Shown here piece by piece: positions 8,346 through 16,702 of a stretch of DNA of 64,000 nucleotides (positions within the stretch are counted from its first letter, which is position 1; each line of letters starts with the position of its first letter). The translations under genes were made by a program, and so were the position numbers. The notes below the pieces were generated by a model, which was not told the DNA's origin, ran no database searches, and saw only the letters and a list, made by a program, of their open reading frames with translations. Source of the stretch: Bifidobacterium sp. ESL0775. GTDB lineage: Bacteria; Actinomycetota; Actinomycetes; Actinomycetales; Bifidobacteriaceae. The stretch covers positions 744,001 to 808,000 of the forward strand of contig NZ_CP113917.1 in assembly GCF_029395475.1 (NCBI RefSeq). The letters are read 5' to 3'.

Positions 8346-9614
8346 ATGGCACTGTTAACGCCGAAGGATATCAGGGAACATGCCTTCCAAACCGTACGTT
8401 TTAAAGAGGGATACGACGTCGAAGAGGTCGATGATTTCCTCGATCAGGTCACCGAGACCGTAGAGGCTCTCGGCAAGCAGGCGATGGCGAACGGCAACGG
8501 CCAGTCGACCCAGTCGCTGGGACCGGATGTCAGCAAGCTCAATTCGAAGATTTCCGACCTCACCTCGCAGGTGCAGGCGTTGAGCCGCGAGAACCAGACG
8601 CTCAAGACCGCCAGCCAGCAGACCGGCAGCGCCGACGACCAGGCCGCCAAGGTCGCCGCCTCCAAGCTCGCCGAAGCCGAGGAGAGCAACAGGGGCTTGG
8701 CCGAGCAGAACAAGCAGCTCAAGGACCAGGTCGATCGCCTCAACGCGCAGATCGACCAGCTCACCGCCCAGGCCGCGCAGGCCGCGGGCAAGAAGGACGT
8801 CGACAACCAGCTCGCCGCCGTCCAGCACGAGCGCGATGAGTTCCGCAGCGGCAACGAGAAGCTTTCCCGTGAGCTCGAGCAGGCCAAGAAGCAGCTTTCC
8901 AACGCCAGCGAGCAGTCCCGCCAGCTTCAGGACCTTTCCCGCCAGCTGCAGGAATCCAAGCAGCGCGAGAACGAGCTTCGCGCCCAGGTCTCCAAGATTG
9001 AGCCGAGCGCCGAGACCGGCAGCCTGCAGAAGATCGCCGGCGCCGCGGCTGGTGCCGCCAGCGAGCCCGAGCGCGCCACCGCGATGCTCACGCTTGCCAT
9101 GCAGCTGCACGACCAGTACGTCGACAAGGGCAAGGCCAAGGCCAAGGAGATCACCGAAGCCAGCCAGACCAAGTACCAAGAGCTGGTCAACAAGGCCAAC
9201 GATTATTCCAACCGCACCCGCAACGAGTCCGACGAATATGCCAAGCAAGCTCGCGGCAAGGCCGATGATTATTCCAAGCAGGTCCGTTCGGAAGCCGACA
9301 CCTACGCGCAAAAGATCCGTGGCGGCGCCGAGGAATACGAGAAGCAGAAGCACACCGTCGCCGATGCCTACGAGTCCGAAGTGCAGCGCCGTGCCGCCGA
9401 TTACGATCAGAAGACCCGTTCCGCGGCCGATTCCTACGCCAAGGAAGTGCGCGAGAACCTCGCTTCGCAGTCCAAGGTCGCCGAGGCCAACATCCAGAGC
9501 CTCAAGCAGTTCGAGACCGAGTACCGCACTCGCCTGACCGAGTTCTTGGGCCAGCTCGTCTCCCAGGTGAGCGATACGAGCACCTACAACAAGATGGAAG
9601 AATCCAAGGACTGA
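8346..9614 (+). CDS. divIVA: DivIVA/Wag31-type polar growth and division protein
   Basis: A 422-residue coiled-coil protein. The N-terminus MALLTPKDIREHAFQTVRFK, then GYDVEEVDDFLDQV, is the lipid-binding DivIVA domain that recognises negatively curved membrane. A long left-handed coiled coil follows to about residue 225, rich in Q, E and K. From residue 285 to 372 the sequence becomes a strict 11-residue repeat, eight units, with Tyr at 287, 298, 309, 320, 331, 342, 353 and 364 and the pattern DxYxxxxRxxA. In actinobacteria this protein recruits wall synthesis to the poles. AGGTGTAAAAGTTT precedes the ATG, and a 94-base gap separates it from yggT. Confidence 0.95.
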   Translation: MALLTPKDIREHAFQTVRFKEGYDVEEVDDFLDQVTETVEALGKQAMANGNGQSTQSLGPDVSKLNSKISDLTSQVQALSRENQTLKTASQQTGSADDQAAKVAASKLAEAEESNRGLAEQNKQLKDQVDRLNAQIDQLTAQAAQAAGKKDVDNQLAAVQHERDEFRSGNEKLSRELEQAKKQLSNASEQSRQLQDLSRQLQESKQRENELRAQVSKIEPSAETGSLQKIAGAAAGAASEPERATAMLTLAMQLHDQYVDKGKAKAKEITEASQTKYQELVNKANDYSNRTRNESDEYAKQARGKADDYSKQVRSEADTYAQKIRGGAEEYEKQKHTVADAYESEVQRRAADYDQKTRSAADSYAKEVRENLASQSKVAEANIQSLKQFETEYRTRLTEFLGQLVSQVSDTSTYNKMEESKD

Positions 9615-9627
9615 TTCGGCCATCGAT

Positions 9628-10194
9628 ATGAAGAATGTATCACCCAAACGGCCGCGCACTCGTGTGGCCGTTTTCGTTATCGTGGCGGTGGTGGCGCTCC
9701 TGCTTGACCGCCTGACCAAGCTGTGGGCACAGGCCGAGCTGAGTTCACATACCACCGTCGTGGTCATCCCGAAACTGCTGGGGCTGACGTTGGTGCATAA
9801 CCCCGGAGCGTCGCTTGGTATGGGATCGTCGGTGACATGGCTCATCTCCTGCTTGGCGCTGGTGGCGTGCGTGGTCTTGGTGTATCTGGCGTTGACGACG
9901 GTCTCGCTGTGGTGGACCGCGGCGCTGACGCTTGCGTTTGCTGGGGCTTTTGGCAATCTCATCGACCGCGTGATTTTCGCCCATGGGTTCCTCAACGGTT
10001 CCGTGGTCGATTTCCTCAATTACGGCTGGTCCGTCGGCAATGTGGCCGATATCGAGCTTGGCGTGGCGGCGGTGATGATCGTCGTCCTGCTGCTGGCCAG
10101 CGTGCCATTCAGCAAGAAGGACCTCGCCGTGCAAGACGAGCAAGGCGAAACCCGAACCCAAACTCCCCAAGATAAAGGAGCGGACGGCCGATGA
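9628..10194 (+). CDS. lspA: Signal peptidase II (prolipoprotein signal peptidase)
   Basis: A 188-residue aspartic protease of the inner membrane that removes lipoprotein signal peptides after lipidation. Four hydrophobic segments are visible. LspA boxes are present: VHNPGASLGMG, the catalytic-Asp box GAFGNLIDRVIF, and the second Asp box VVDFLNY...NVADIELG. A polar C-terminal tail of about 25 residues follows the last helix. The start at 9628 has no strong ribosome binding site and lies 13 bases after divIVA; the stop overlaps the next ATG. A lipoprotein substrate in this window is the sugar-binding protein at 58104. Confidence 0.93.
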   Translation: MKNVSPKRPRTRVAVFVIVAVVALLLDRLTKLWAQAELSSHTTVVVIPKLLGLTLVHNPGASLGMGSSVTWLISCLALVACVVLVYLALTTVSLWWTAALTLAFAGAFGNLIDRVIFAHGFLNGSVVDFLNYGWSVGNVADIELGVAAVMIVVLLLASVPFSKKDLAVQDEQGETRTQTPQDKGADGR

Positions 10195-11117
10195 GTCGTC
10201 TGGTGCCTGCCCCGGATGCCTTGGTCGGCAAGAGATTCGATGTCGCCGTGGCCAAGATGCTGGGTGTCTCGCGCTCCAAGGCCGTCGAGCTCATCGAGGC
10301 CGGTGAAGTATCTGTATTACAACGGCACGTCTCGAAATCGGGAATCCTCGCCAGCGGCGACACCGTTGAATTCGACATCGTGGAGAAGGACCCGGACCCA
10401 GAGCCGTTGGCCCAAGGCATGGCCGTGGTCTACGAGGACGAGGACGTCGTCGTGGTCGACAAACCGGTTGGTGTGGCGGCCCACGCTTCCGCCGGATGGA
10501 CCGGGCCCACGGTGCTCGGCAGCCTTCTGGCACGCGGCACCCATATCACCTCGCTTGGCGCCCTCGGCAGGCAGGGCATCGTCAGCCGGCTCGACGTCGG
10601 CACCAGCGGATTGATGCTGGTATGCAAATCCGACCTGGCCTACCGCGAGATGCGCCGTCAATTCGCCCATCACGAGGTCGTCAAGATCTACCACGCGCTG
10701 GTGCAAGGCAACCTCACCCACGACAAGGCGACCATCGAGGCGCCCATCGGCCGGGCCAAGGTCTCCGACTTCCGTTTCACCGTCACGCCGTTGGGCAAGA
10801 AGGCCATCACCCATTGGGATGTGCTCGAACGCTTCAGCGAGGCCACGCTGGTGAGCGTCAACCTCGAGACGGGCCGTACCCACCAGATCCGCGTGCATTT
10901 CTCCTCCATCGGCCACCCGCTGGTGGGCGATTCGATGTATGGCGCGAACCCCGTGCTCGCCGAGCGCCTGGGTTTGACCCGCCAATGGTTGCACGCGATA
11001 CGCCTGGAATTCCGCCACCCCCGCACCCACGTCTGGACCACGGTCTCGTCCCGCTATCCCGCCGATTTGGCTCATGCCCTCAACGTCGTGCGCGAGGATA
11101 AGTGCGAAAAAGAGTAG
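10191..11117 (+). CDS. rluD: 23S rRNA pseudouridine synthase, RluA/RluD family
   Basis: A 308-residue enzyme whose ATG overlaps the lspA stop by 4 bases (ATGA). An N-terminal S4 RNA-binding domain (VGKRFDVAVAKMLGVSRSKAVELIEAG) is followed by the catalytic domain with YEDEDVVVVDKPVGVAAHAS, the active-site Asp motif GIVSRLDVGTSGLMLV, ETGRTHQIRVHF and HPLVGDSMYG. These define the RluA family that isomerises uridines in rRNA. The lspA-rluD gene pair is widespread, which favours RluD, but substrate specificity among RluA/C/D cannot be settled by sequence alone. One copy of TGTATTACA lies within it at 10313-10321. Confidence 0.88.
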   Translation: MSRLVPAPDALVGKRFDVAVAKMLGVSRSKAVELIEAGEVSVLQRHVSKSGILASGDTVEFDIVEKDPDPEPLAQGMAVVYEDEDVVVVDKPVGVAAHASAGWTGPTVLGSLLARGTHITSLGALGRQGIVSRLDVGTSGLMLVCKSDLAYREMRRQFAHHEVVKIYHALVQGNLTHDKATIEAPIGRAKVSDFRFTVTPLGKKAITHWDVLERFSEATLVSVNLETGRTHQIRVHFSSIGHPLVGDSMYGANPVLAERLGLTRQWLHAIRLEFRHPRTHVWTTVSSRYPADLAHALNVVREDKCEKE

Positions 11118-11169
11118 ATGAAAAAGGTTACGCCTACAGCTGTTGTTGAATATTGATTAATTTGGTTAA

Positions 11170-11260
11170 GGTCGGAGAGGCGGGCATGCGTTGGCCGGGC
11201 GTAAGACACGGCCGAGCGGCCAAGGAGCGTCCCGGACAATGTATGCCCGACTCTCCGACC
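11170..11260 (-). repeat. Intergenic hairpin element, copy D
   Basis: A 91-bp inverted repeat with outer arms GGTCGGAGAG...CTCTCCGACC unlike those of the other copies. In reverse orientation its centre is identical to copy A over 38 bases (from CGGGACGCTCC through GGCCGCTCGGCC to TTACGCCCG). One base pair in the inner stem has changed on both sides relative to A, B and C. It fills much of the gap between rluD and dnaE. Confidence 0.85.
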
Positions 11261-11333
11261 GTCATGAGTTTAACGAGAAAAGTTAATTAGATATTGGTTG
11301 GACGAGTCTGACCGAGTCGGTATCGTGGAACTT

Positions 11334-14300
11334 ATGGCTGAATCGGGAAACTTTGTTCAATTGCACAATCACACGCACTATTCGTTGCTCGACGGCGCGT
11401 CCAAGATTCCCGACTTGGTCGCCCGCGCCAAAGAGCTTGATATGCCCGCCGTCGGCATCACTGACCACGGCAACATGCACGGTGCTTACGAGATGTGGAG
11501 CACGGCCGTAAACGCCGGTATCAAGCCGATCATCGGCATCGAGGCCTACGTCACCCCTGAGACTTCGAGGACGGACAAGGGTCGTGTGCACTGGGGCACC
11601 GAATCCCAGCGCAGCGATGACGTCTCCGGCGGCGGCTTCATCACCCACATGACCCTCTGGGCCGAAAACGACGAGGGCCTGGTCAACCTGATGAAGGCCT
11701 CGTCCGTGGCCAATCTTGAGGGTCGCGTTGGTAAGTGGCCGCGTATGGATTACGAGGTTCTGGAAAGGTATCACAAAGGCGTCATCGGCACCACTGGATG
11801 CCCGTCAGGCATCGTACAGACTCGGCTTCGCTTGGGCCAATACAAGGAGGCCCTGCGTGCCGCGCACCAGCTGCAGGACATCTTCGGGCGTGACAATTTC
11901 TATGTCGAACTGATGGACCACAATCTCGAAATCGAAAAGCGCGTCTCCGCCGACCTGCTCAAGATCGCCAAAGACCTCGGCGCGCCCATCATCGCCACCA
12001 ACGATTCTCACTACGTTCACGAGGCCGACCAAGGCTCGCAGGACGCGATGCTGTGCATCAACTCCGGCTCGCACTTGGACGACCCGGACCGCTTCAAGTT
12101 CGACGGCTCCGGCTACTACATCAAGTCGGCCGAGGAGATGCGCGCCCTTTTCAAGGACCTGCCCGAGGCCTGCGACAACACGCTCGAGGTGGCCGAGCGT
12201 TGCAACGTGATGTTCGACGACCATGAGGACGGCGCGTTCATGCCGCTCTTCGACTGCCCCGAAGGCTGGGACGAGACCTCGCTCTTCCTGCACGACGTGC
12301 AGCAGGGCCTGGAGCGGCGCTATGAGGACGGCATCCCCGAGGAAGTGCGCAAACAGGCCGATTACGAGTGCGGCGTGATCTGCCAGATGCAGTTCTGCGG
12401 CTACTTCCTCGTGGTCGCTGACTACATCAACTGGGCCAAGGAGCACGGCGTGATGGTCGGCCCCGGACGTGGATCCGCCGCAGGCTCGATGGTGGCCTAC
12501 GCCATGGGCATCACCGAACTCGACCCGCTGAAGCACGGCCTGATCTTCGAACGCTTCCTCAACCCGGAACGCGTCTCCTTGCCTGATATCGATATCGATT
12601 TCGACCCCGAGGGCCGCCAGAAGGTGCTCGACTATGTGGCCGACAAATACGGACACGACAAGGTGGCGCAGTGCGTCATCTACGGCACCATAAAGACCAA
12701 ACAGGCCATCAAGGACTCCGCGCGCATCATGGGCTACGAGTTCTCCGTGGGTGACCGCATCGTCAAGGCCTTGCCGCCGAGCAAGAACGGCAAGGACGCC
12801 AGCCTCAAAGACATGTTCGACCCGACCTCCAAGCGCTACGCCGAGGCGCGCGAGTTCCGTGATTTGTATGACGCCGACCCGGACGCCAAGCGCATCGTGG
12901 AGCAGGCCAAGGGCATCGAGGGCCTGATCCGCCAGACCGGTGTGCACGCCTGCGCCACCATCATGTCGGCCACGCCAATCACCGACACCTCGCCGCTTTT
13001 GGAACGCACCGACGGCACCATCACCACGACCTTCGAATACCATACCTGTGAGACGCTTGGCCTGGTGAAGAACGACTTTTTGGGCCTCTCCAACCTCTCC
13101 GTCATCCGCGACACGTTGAAGAACATCGAGATCAACGGCAAGGAGCCCATCGACTACACCAAGATCCCGCTGGACGACAAGGAGACCTACGAGCTCTTGA
13201 CCCGGGGCGACACCCTCGGCGTCTTCCAGCTCGATAGCGACGGCATGCGCGCGTTGCTCAAAAGCCTCAAGCCCGATAACTTCAACGATATATCCGCGCT
13301 TATCGCGCTCTACCGCCCGGGCCCGATGGATATGGACTCGCACAACAACTACGCCAAGCGCAAGAACGGCCTGCAGAAGATCACCCCGATCAACGATGAG
13401 GTGGCCGAGGCACTCGCGCCGGTGCTTGACGAGACCTACGGCCTCATCGTCTACCAGGAGCAGGTGCAGTCCGCCGCGCGAATACTGGCCGGCTACTCGC
13501 TGGGCCGAGCGGACGTGCTGCGCCGCGCGATGGGCAAGAAGAAGCCCGAGGTGCTGGCCAAGGAGCAGGTCCCGTTCTTCGAGGGCATGAAGGAGCATGG
13601 CTACTCGCAGAAGGCCGCGCAGGACGTCTGGGACATCCTCGTGCCGTTCTCGGGCTACGCGTTCAACAAGGCGCATTCCGCCGCTTACGGCCTCATCTCC
13701 TACTGGACCGCGTACCTGAAGACGCATTACCCCGTCGAGTTCATGGCCGGGTTGCTGCAGAATGAGCGCACCAACAAGGACAAGACCGCGCTCTACCTGG
13801 GTGAGGCGCGGCGCATGGGCATCCAGGTGCTGCCGCCGGATGTCAACGAGTCCCGGCTCGAGTACGCGCCTGTCGGCAACATCATCCGTTTCGGCCTGGG
13901 CGCGATCCGCAACGTCGGCGACAAGGCCGTTGAGGACATCATCAAGGAACGCGAAAGCAAACGCGGCAAGTTCGTCAACTTCATCGACTTCATCCGCCGC
14001 GTCTCGCTGGAGGCGCTCAACAAGCGCAGCGTGGAATCGCTGATCAAGGCCGGCGCCTTCGACTCCATCGACCCGAACCGCCGTGCGCTTTTCCAGATCC
14101 ACGAGTCCGCCATCGATTCCGTCATCAGCCTCAAACGCAAGCAGGCCGAGGGGCAGTTCGACCTCTTCGCCGACATGGACGGCGATGGGGGAGGCGACGA
14201 CGCGATGGGCGACGCGCAGGTCACCGTGCCCGATATCGAGGACTGGGACAAGAAGACCCGGCTCAACTTCGAGCGCCAGATGCTCGGCCTTTACGTCTCC

Positions 14301-14891
14301 GACCACCCGCTTTCCGGCATGACCGCCGTGCTCAACGGCCTGCGCGACATGTCGATCGCGCAGCTGATCAACAGCGCTCCGAACATGGACGAGCGGCGCA
14401 TGGTCACCATCGCCGGGCTCATCACCGCGGTGGACCGGCGCGTCTCCAAGAAGGGCAACCCCTGGGCCATCGTCACCATCGAGGACATGGAAAGCTCCAT
14501 CCAGTGCATGTTCTTCGGCCGTGTCTACGCCGCCGCCGTCGAGCAGATGGCCGTCGACGAGGTGGTGCAGGTCCGCGGCTTCGTCGAGCAACGCGACGAG
14601 ACGGTGAGCCTGCGCGCCACCGAGATGACCGTCCCCAACCTGGAGGCCGAGGACGAGCGCCCGCTGGTTATCACCCTGCCGAAAGCCGCGCTGAACCGGC
14701 CGCATGTCATGAAGCTCGGCCAGGTGCTCACCCACCATCCGGGCATTTGCGAGGTCAAGCTCGCCATCATGGATTCCGACGGCAACGCCAAGGTGCTCAC
14801 CTTCGGCGACAAGTTCCGCATCAAGCGCGACACCTCGCTGTTCGCCGAGATCAAGATCCTGTTTGGGCCGCGCTGCCTGCCTGCGTCGTGA
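11334..14891 (+). CDS. dnaE: DNA polymerase III alpha subunit (DnaE1)
   Basis: The replicative polymerase, 1185 residues from ATG at 11334 (MAESGNFVQLHNHTHYSLLD). An in-frame TTG at 11298 would add 12 residues but the family begins just before the HNHTHYS motif. Order: PHP domain (HNHTHYS, GITDHGNMHG), palm with GPGRGSAAGSMV and the metal-binding LPDIDIDFDPEGRQ, GVHACATIMS, EYHTCETLGLVKNDFLGL, the beta-binding and HhH region near FNKAHSAAYGLI and LEALNKRSVESLIKAGAFD, and an OB fold near residues 1010-1090 (VTIAGLITAVDRRVSKKGNPW). No hairpin terminator was seen after it. It is monocistronic. Confidence 0.97.
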   Translation: MAESGNFVQLHNHTHYSLLDGASKIPDLVARAKELDMPAVGITDHGNMHGAYEMWSTAVNAGIKPIIGIEAYVTPETSRTDKGRVHWGTESQRSDDVSGGGFITHMTLWAENDEGLVNLMKASSVANLEGRVGKWPRMDYEVLERYHKGVIGTTGCPSGIVQTRLRLGQYKEALRAAHQLQDIFGRDNFYVELMDHNLEIEKRVSADLLKIAKDLGAPIIATNDSHYVHEADQGSQDAMLCINSGSHLDDPDRFKFDGSGYYIKSAEEMRALFKDLPEACDNTLEVAERCNVMFDDHEDGAFMPLFDCPEGWDETSLFLHDVQQGLERRYEDGIPEEVRKQADYECGVICQMQFCGYFLVVADYINWAKEHGVMVGPGRGSAAGSMVAYAMGITELDPLKHGLIFERFLNPERVSLPDIDIDFDPEGRQKVLDYVADKYGHDKVAQCVIYGTIKTKQAIKDSARIMGYEFSVGDRIVKALPPSKNGKDASLKDMFDPTSKRYAEAREFRDLYDADPDAKRIVEQAKGIEGLIRQTGVHACATIMSATPITDTSPLLERTDGTITTTFEYHTCETLGLVKNDFLGLSNLSVIRDTLKNIEINGKEPIDYTKIPLDDKETYELLTRGDTLGVFQLDSDGMRALLKSLKPDNFNDISALIALYRPGPMDMDSHNNYAKRKNGLQKITPINDEVAEALAPVLDETYGLIVYQEQVQSAARILAGYSLGRADVLRRAMGKKKPEVLAKEQVPFFEGMKEHGYSQKAAQDVWDILVPFSGYAFNKAHSAAYGLISYWTAYLKTHYPVEFMAGLLQNERTNKDKTALYLGEARRMGIQVLPPDVNESRLEYAPVGNIIRFGLGAIRNVGDKAVEDIIKERESKRGKFVNFIDFIRRVSLEALNKRSVESLIKAGAFDSIDPNRRALFQIHESAIDSVISLKRKQAEGQFDLFADMDGDGGGDDAMGDAQVTVPDIEDWDKKTRLNFERQMLGLYVSDHPLSGMTAVLNGLRDMSIAQLINSAPNMDERRMVTIAGLITAVDRRVSKKGNPWAIVTIEDMESSIQCMFFGRVYAAAVEQMAVDEVVQVRGFVEQRDETVSLRATEMTVPNLEAEDERPLVITLPKAALNRPHVMKLGQVLTHHPGICEVKLAIMDSDGNAKVLTFGDKFRIKRDTSLFAEIKILFGPRCLPAS

Positions 14892-14918
14892 GAGCGTGAC
14901 GCGCACGATCTTGGATAA

Positions 14919-14927
14919 TGTATTACA
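14919..14927. repeat. TGTATTACA palindrome in the dnaE-hisD gap
   Basis: One of seven exact TGTAWTACA words in the window, here in non-coding DNA 28 bases after dnaE. The other exact copies are at 10313, 20313, 24830, 27539, 30576 and 44432. See the findings. Confidence 0.6.
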
Positions 14928-15092
14928 TATTTCTTGGATTGTTGTTTGTCTGGTTTCAGCGCAAGGCGTGATGGCTTGGGAAAAACGATTTTTGGACGGT
15001 TTCGTCTCGCATCGTGAGTGATGGAAGTGACTTATCTCACGATACGAGTGTGAGGGAATACTGGTATCGCCCGTGGCATACGATAGACAAGT

Positions 15093-16490
15093 ATGAGCGA
15101 TAACACCATGAGAATCATTGACCTGCGCGGAAAGCGCCTCACCAGAGCACAGATGCTTGAAGCCATGCCCAGAGCTGAGATGGGCACGAACGAAGCCAGC
15201 AGCGCTGTGCGCCCCATCCTCGACGACGTCAAGGCCCGCGGAGCCGCGGCCCTGCGCGATTTCGAGGAGAAGTTCGACCATATCCGTCCGCACGACCTGC
15301 GCGTGCCTGCCGAGGCGATGCAAAGCGCGCTCAAGGAGCTGGACCCGGAGGTCCGCGCCGCCATCGAGGAATCGGTGCGCCGCATCCGCAAGGTCTGCCA
15401 TTCGCAGGTGCCGAAGGACTTCTACACCGACCTGGCCGAAGGCGCGCGCGTCGCCGAGCGCTGGATTTCCGTCGAGCGCGTCGGCCTGTATGTGCCCGGC
15501 GGCAAGGCGGTCTACCCGACTTCCGTGATCATGAACGCCGTGCCGGCCCAGGTCGCGGGCGTCTCCTCGCTGGCCATCGCCACGCCCCCGAGCGCCGACA
15601 ACAACGGCCTGCCCAACAAGACCATCCTCGCCACCTGCGCTATCCTTGGCGTCGACGAGGTCTACGCGGTCGGCGGGGCACAGGCCGTCGCCATGTTTGC
15701 TTACGGCGCCAATGGTTCCGAGCCGCAGGACGGCGAAGTGCTCTGCGAGCCGGTCGACAAGATTACCGGCCCCGGCAACATCTTCGTGGCCACGGCCAAG
15801 AGCATGGTCTCCGGCATCGTCGGCATCGACGCGGTCGCCGGACCCACCGAGATCGCCATTCTCGCGGATAAGACCGCCAATCCGAGCTGGGTCGCCGCCG
15901 ACCTGATCGGCCAGGCCGAGCACGATGAGCTCGCCGGTTCCGTTCTGATCACCGACAGCGAGGAACTGGCCAAGAAGACCCAGGAAAGCCTTGATAAGCG
16001 TGTGCCGCGCACCATGTCGCACGAGCGTGTCGCCACCTCGCTGACCGGTCGCCAGTCCGGCATCATCCTCACCGACGGGCTCGATCAGTCCATCGACGCC
16101 GCCAACGCCTATGCCGCCGAACACTTGGAGATCCAGACCGAGAACCCGGAAGAGGTCCTGCCGCGCATCAAGAACGCGGGCGCCATCTTCTGCGGCCCGT
16201 ATTCGCCGGTTCCGCTGGGCGACTACATGTCCGGCTCCAACCATGTGCTGCCCACCGGCGGCACCGCCCGCTTCGCCTGTGGTCTTGGCGTGCACACCTT
16301 CATGAAGCCCGTCGAGGTCATCGAATACGACGAGCAGGGCCTGAAGCCGCTGGCATCGCTGATCAACGCCTTCGCCGTCTCCGAGGACCTTCCGGCCCAC
16401 GGCGAGTGCGTCCTGAGCCGCTTCGTCGACGACCCGTATGACAAGGCCACGCTCAAAGAGCAGGAGCGCAAGGCCGGTCTGCGCAAGTAG
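15093..16490 (+). CDS. hisD: Histidinol dehydrogenase
   Basis: A 465-residue zinc enzyme that performs the last two steps of histidine synthesis, histidinol to histidine with two NAD+. It begins MSDNTMRIIDLRGKRLTR. Characteristic segments are RWISVERVGLYVPGGKA, the glycine-rich VDKITGPGNIFVATAK, GPTEIAILAD, LIGQAEHDELAGS with the zinc-binding Gln-His, and AEHLEIQTENPE plus the C-terminal HGECVLSRFV. It opens the histidine region; the terminator at 16510-16560 separates it from hisC, so expression of the two may differ. Confidence 0.96.
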   Translation: MSDNTMRIIDLRGKRLTRAQMLEAMPRAEMGTNEASSAVRPILDDVKARGAAALRDFEEKFDHIRPHDLRVPAEAMQSALKELDPEVRAAIEESVRRIRKVCHSQVPKDFYTDLAEGARVAERWISVERVGLYVPGGKAVYPTSVIMNAVPAQVAGVSSLAIATPPSADNNGLPNKTILATCAILGVDEVYAVGGAQAVAMFAYGANGSEPQDGEVLCEPVDKITGPGNIFVATAKSMVSGIVGIDAVAGPTEIAILADKTANPSWVAADLIGQAEHDELAGSVLITDSEELAKKTQESLDKRVPRTMSHERVATSLTGRQSGIILTDGLDQSIDAANAYAAEHLEIQTENPEEVLPRIKNAGAIFCGPYSPVPLGDYMSGSNHVLPTGGTARFACGLGVHTFMKPVEVIEYDEQGLKPLASLINAFAVSEDLPAHGECVLSRFVDDPYDKATLKEQERKAGLRK

Positions 16491-16509
16491 CGCGCTTGGT
16501 TGAAGTTTT

Positions 16510-16560
16510 AGCGGTTTTGTCGTTCCGGTCTCCGGTTTCGGCAAAACCGCTTTGTTGTTT
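16510..16560 (+). terminator. Rho-independent terminator after hisD
   Basis: AGCGGTTTTG at 16510-16519 and CAAAACCGCT at 16542-16551 are perfectly complementary and are followed by TTTGTTGTTT. Confidence 0.8.
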
Positions 16561-16702
16561 ACTTGTTTTATGGTATGAACGGCAAATTATTTTATTCCAT
16601 GAAACCGTGATTTTCTGGTCGTTAAAGGCTTGAAACCACCAATGATATATATTATTTATATTGTCTACGTATATGTGCCGGAAAGTGAAGAGGAAGATCG
16701 AT

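Noticed and set aside
8355..10019. A 554-codon minus-strand frame opposite divIVA and lspA
   Set aside because: L/G/A-rich low-complexity translation caused by antisense of a coiled-coil gene.
11805..16544. A 1579-codon open frame on the minus strand
   Set aside because: It is the mirror of dnaE and hisD, crosses their gap, and has the biased L/V/D/G/R composition of an antisense frame in GC-rich codons. No motif or ribosome binding site supports it.
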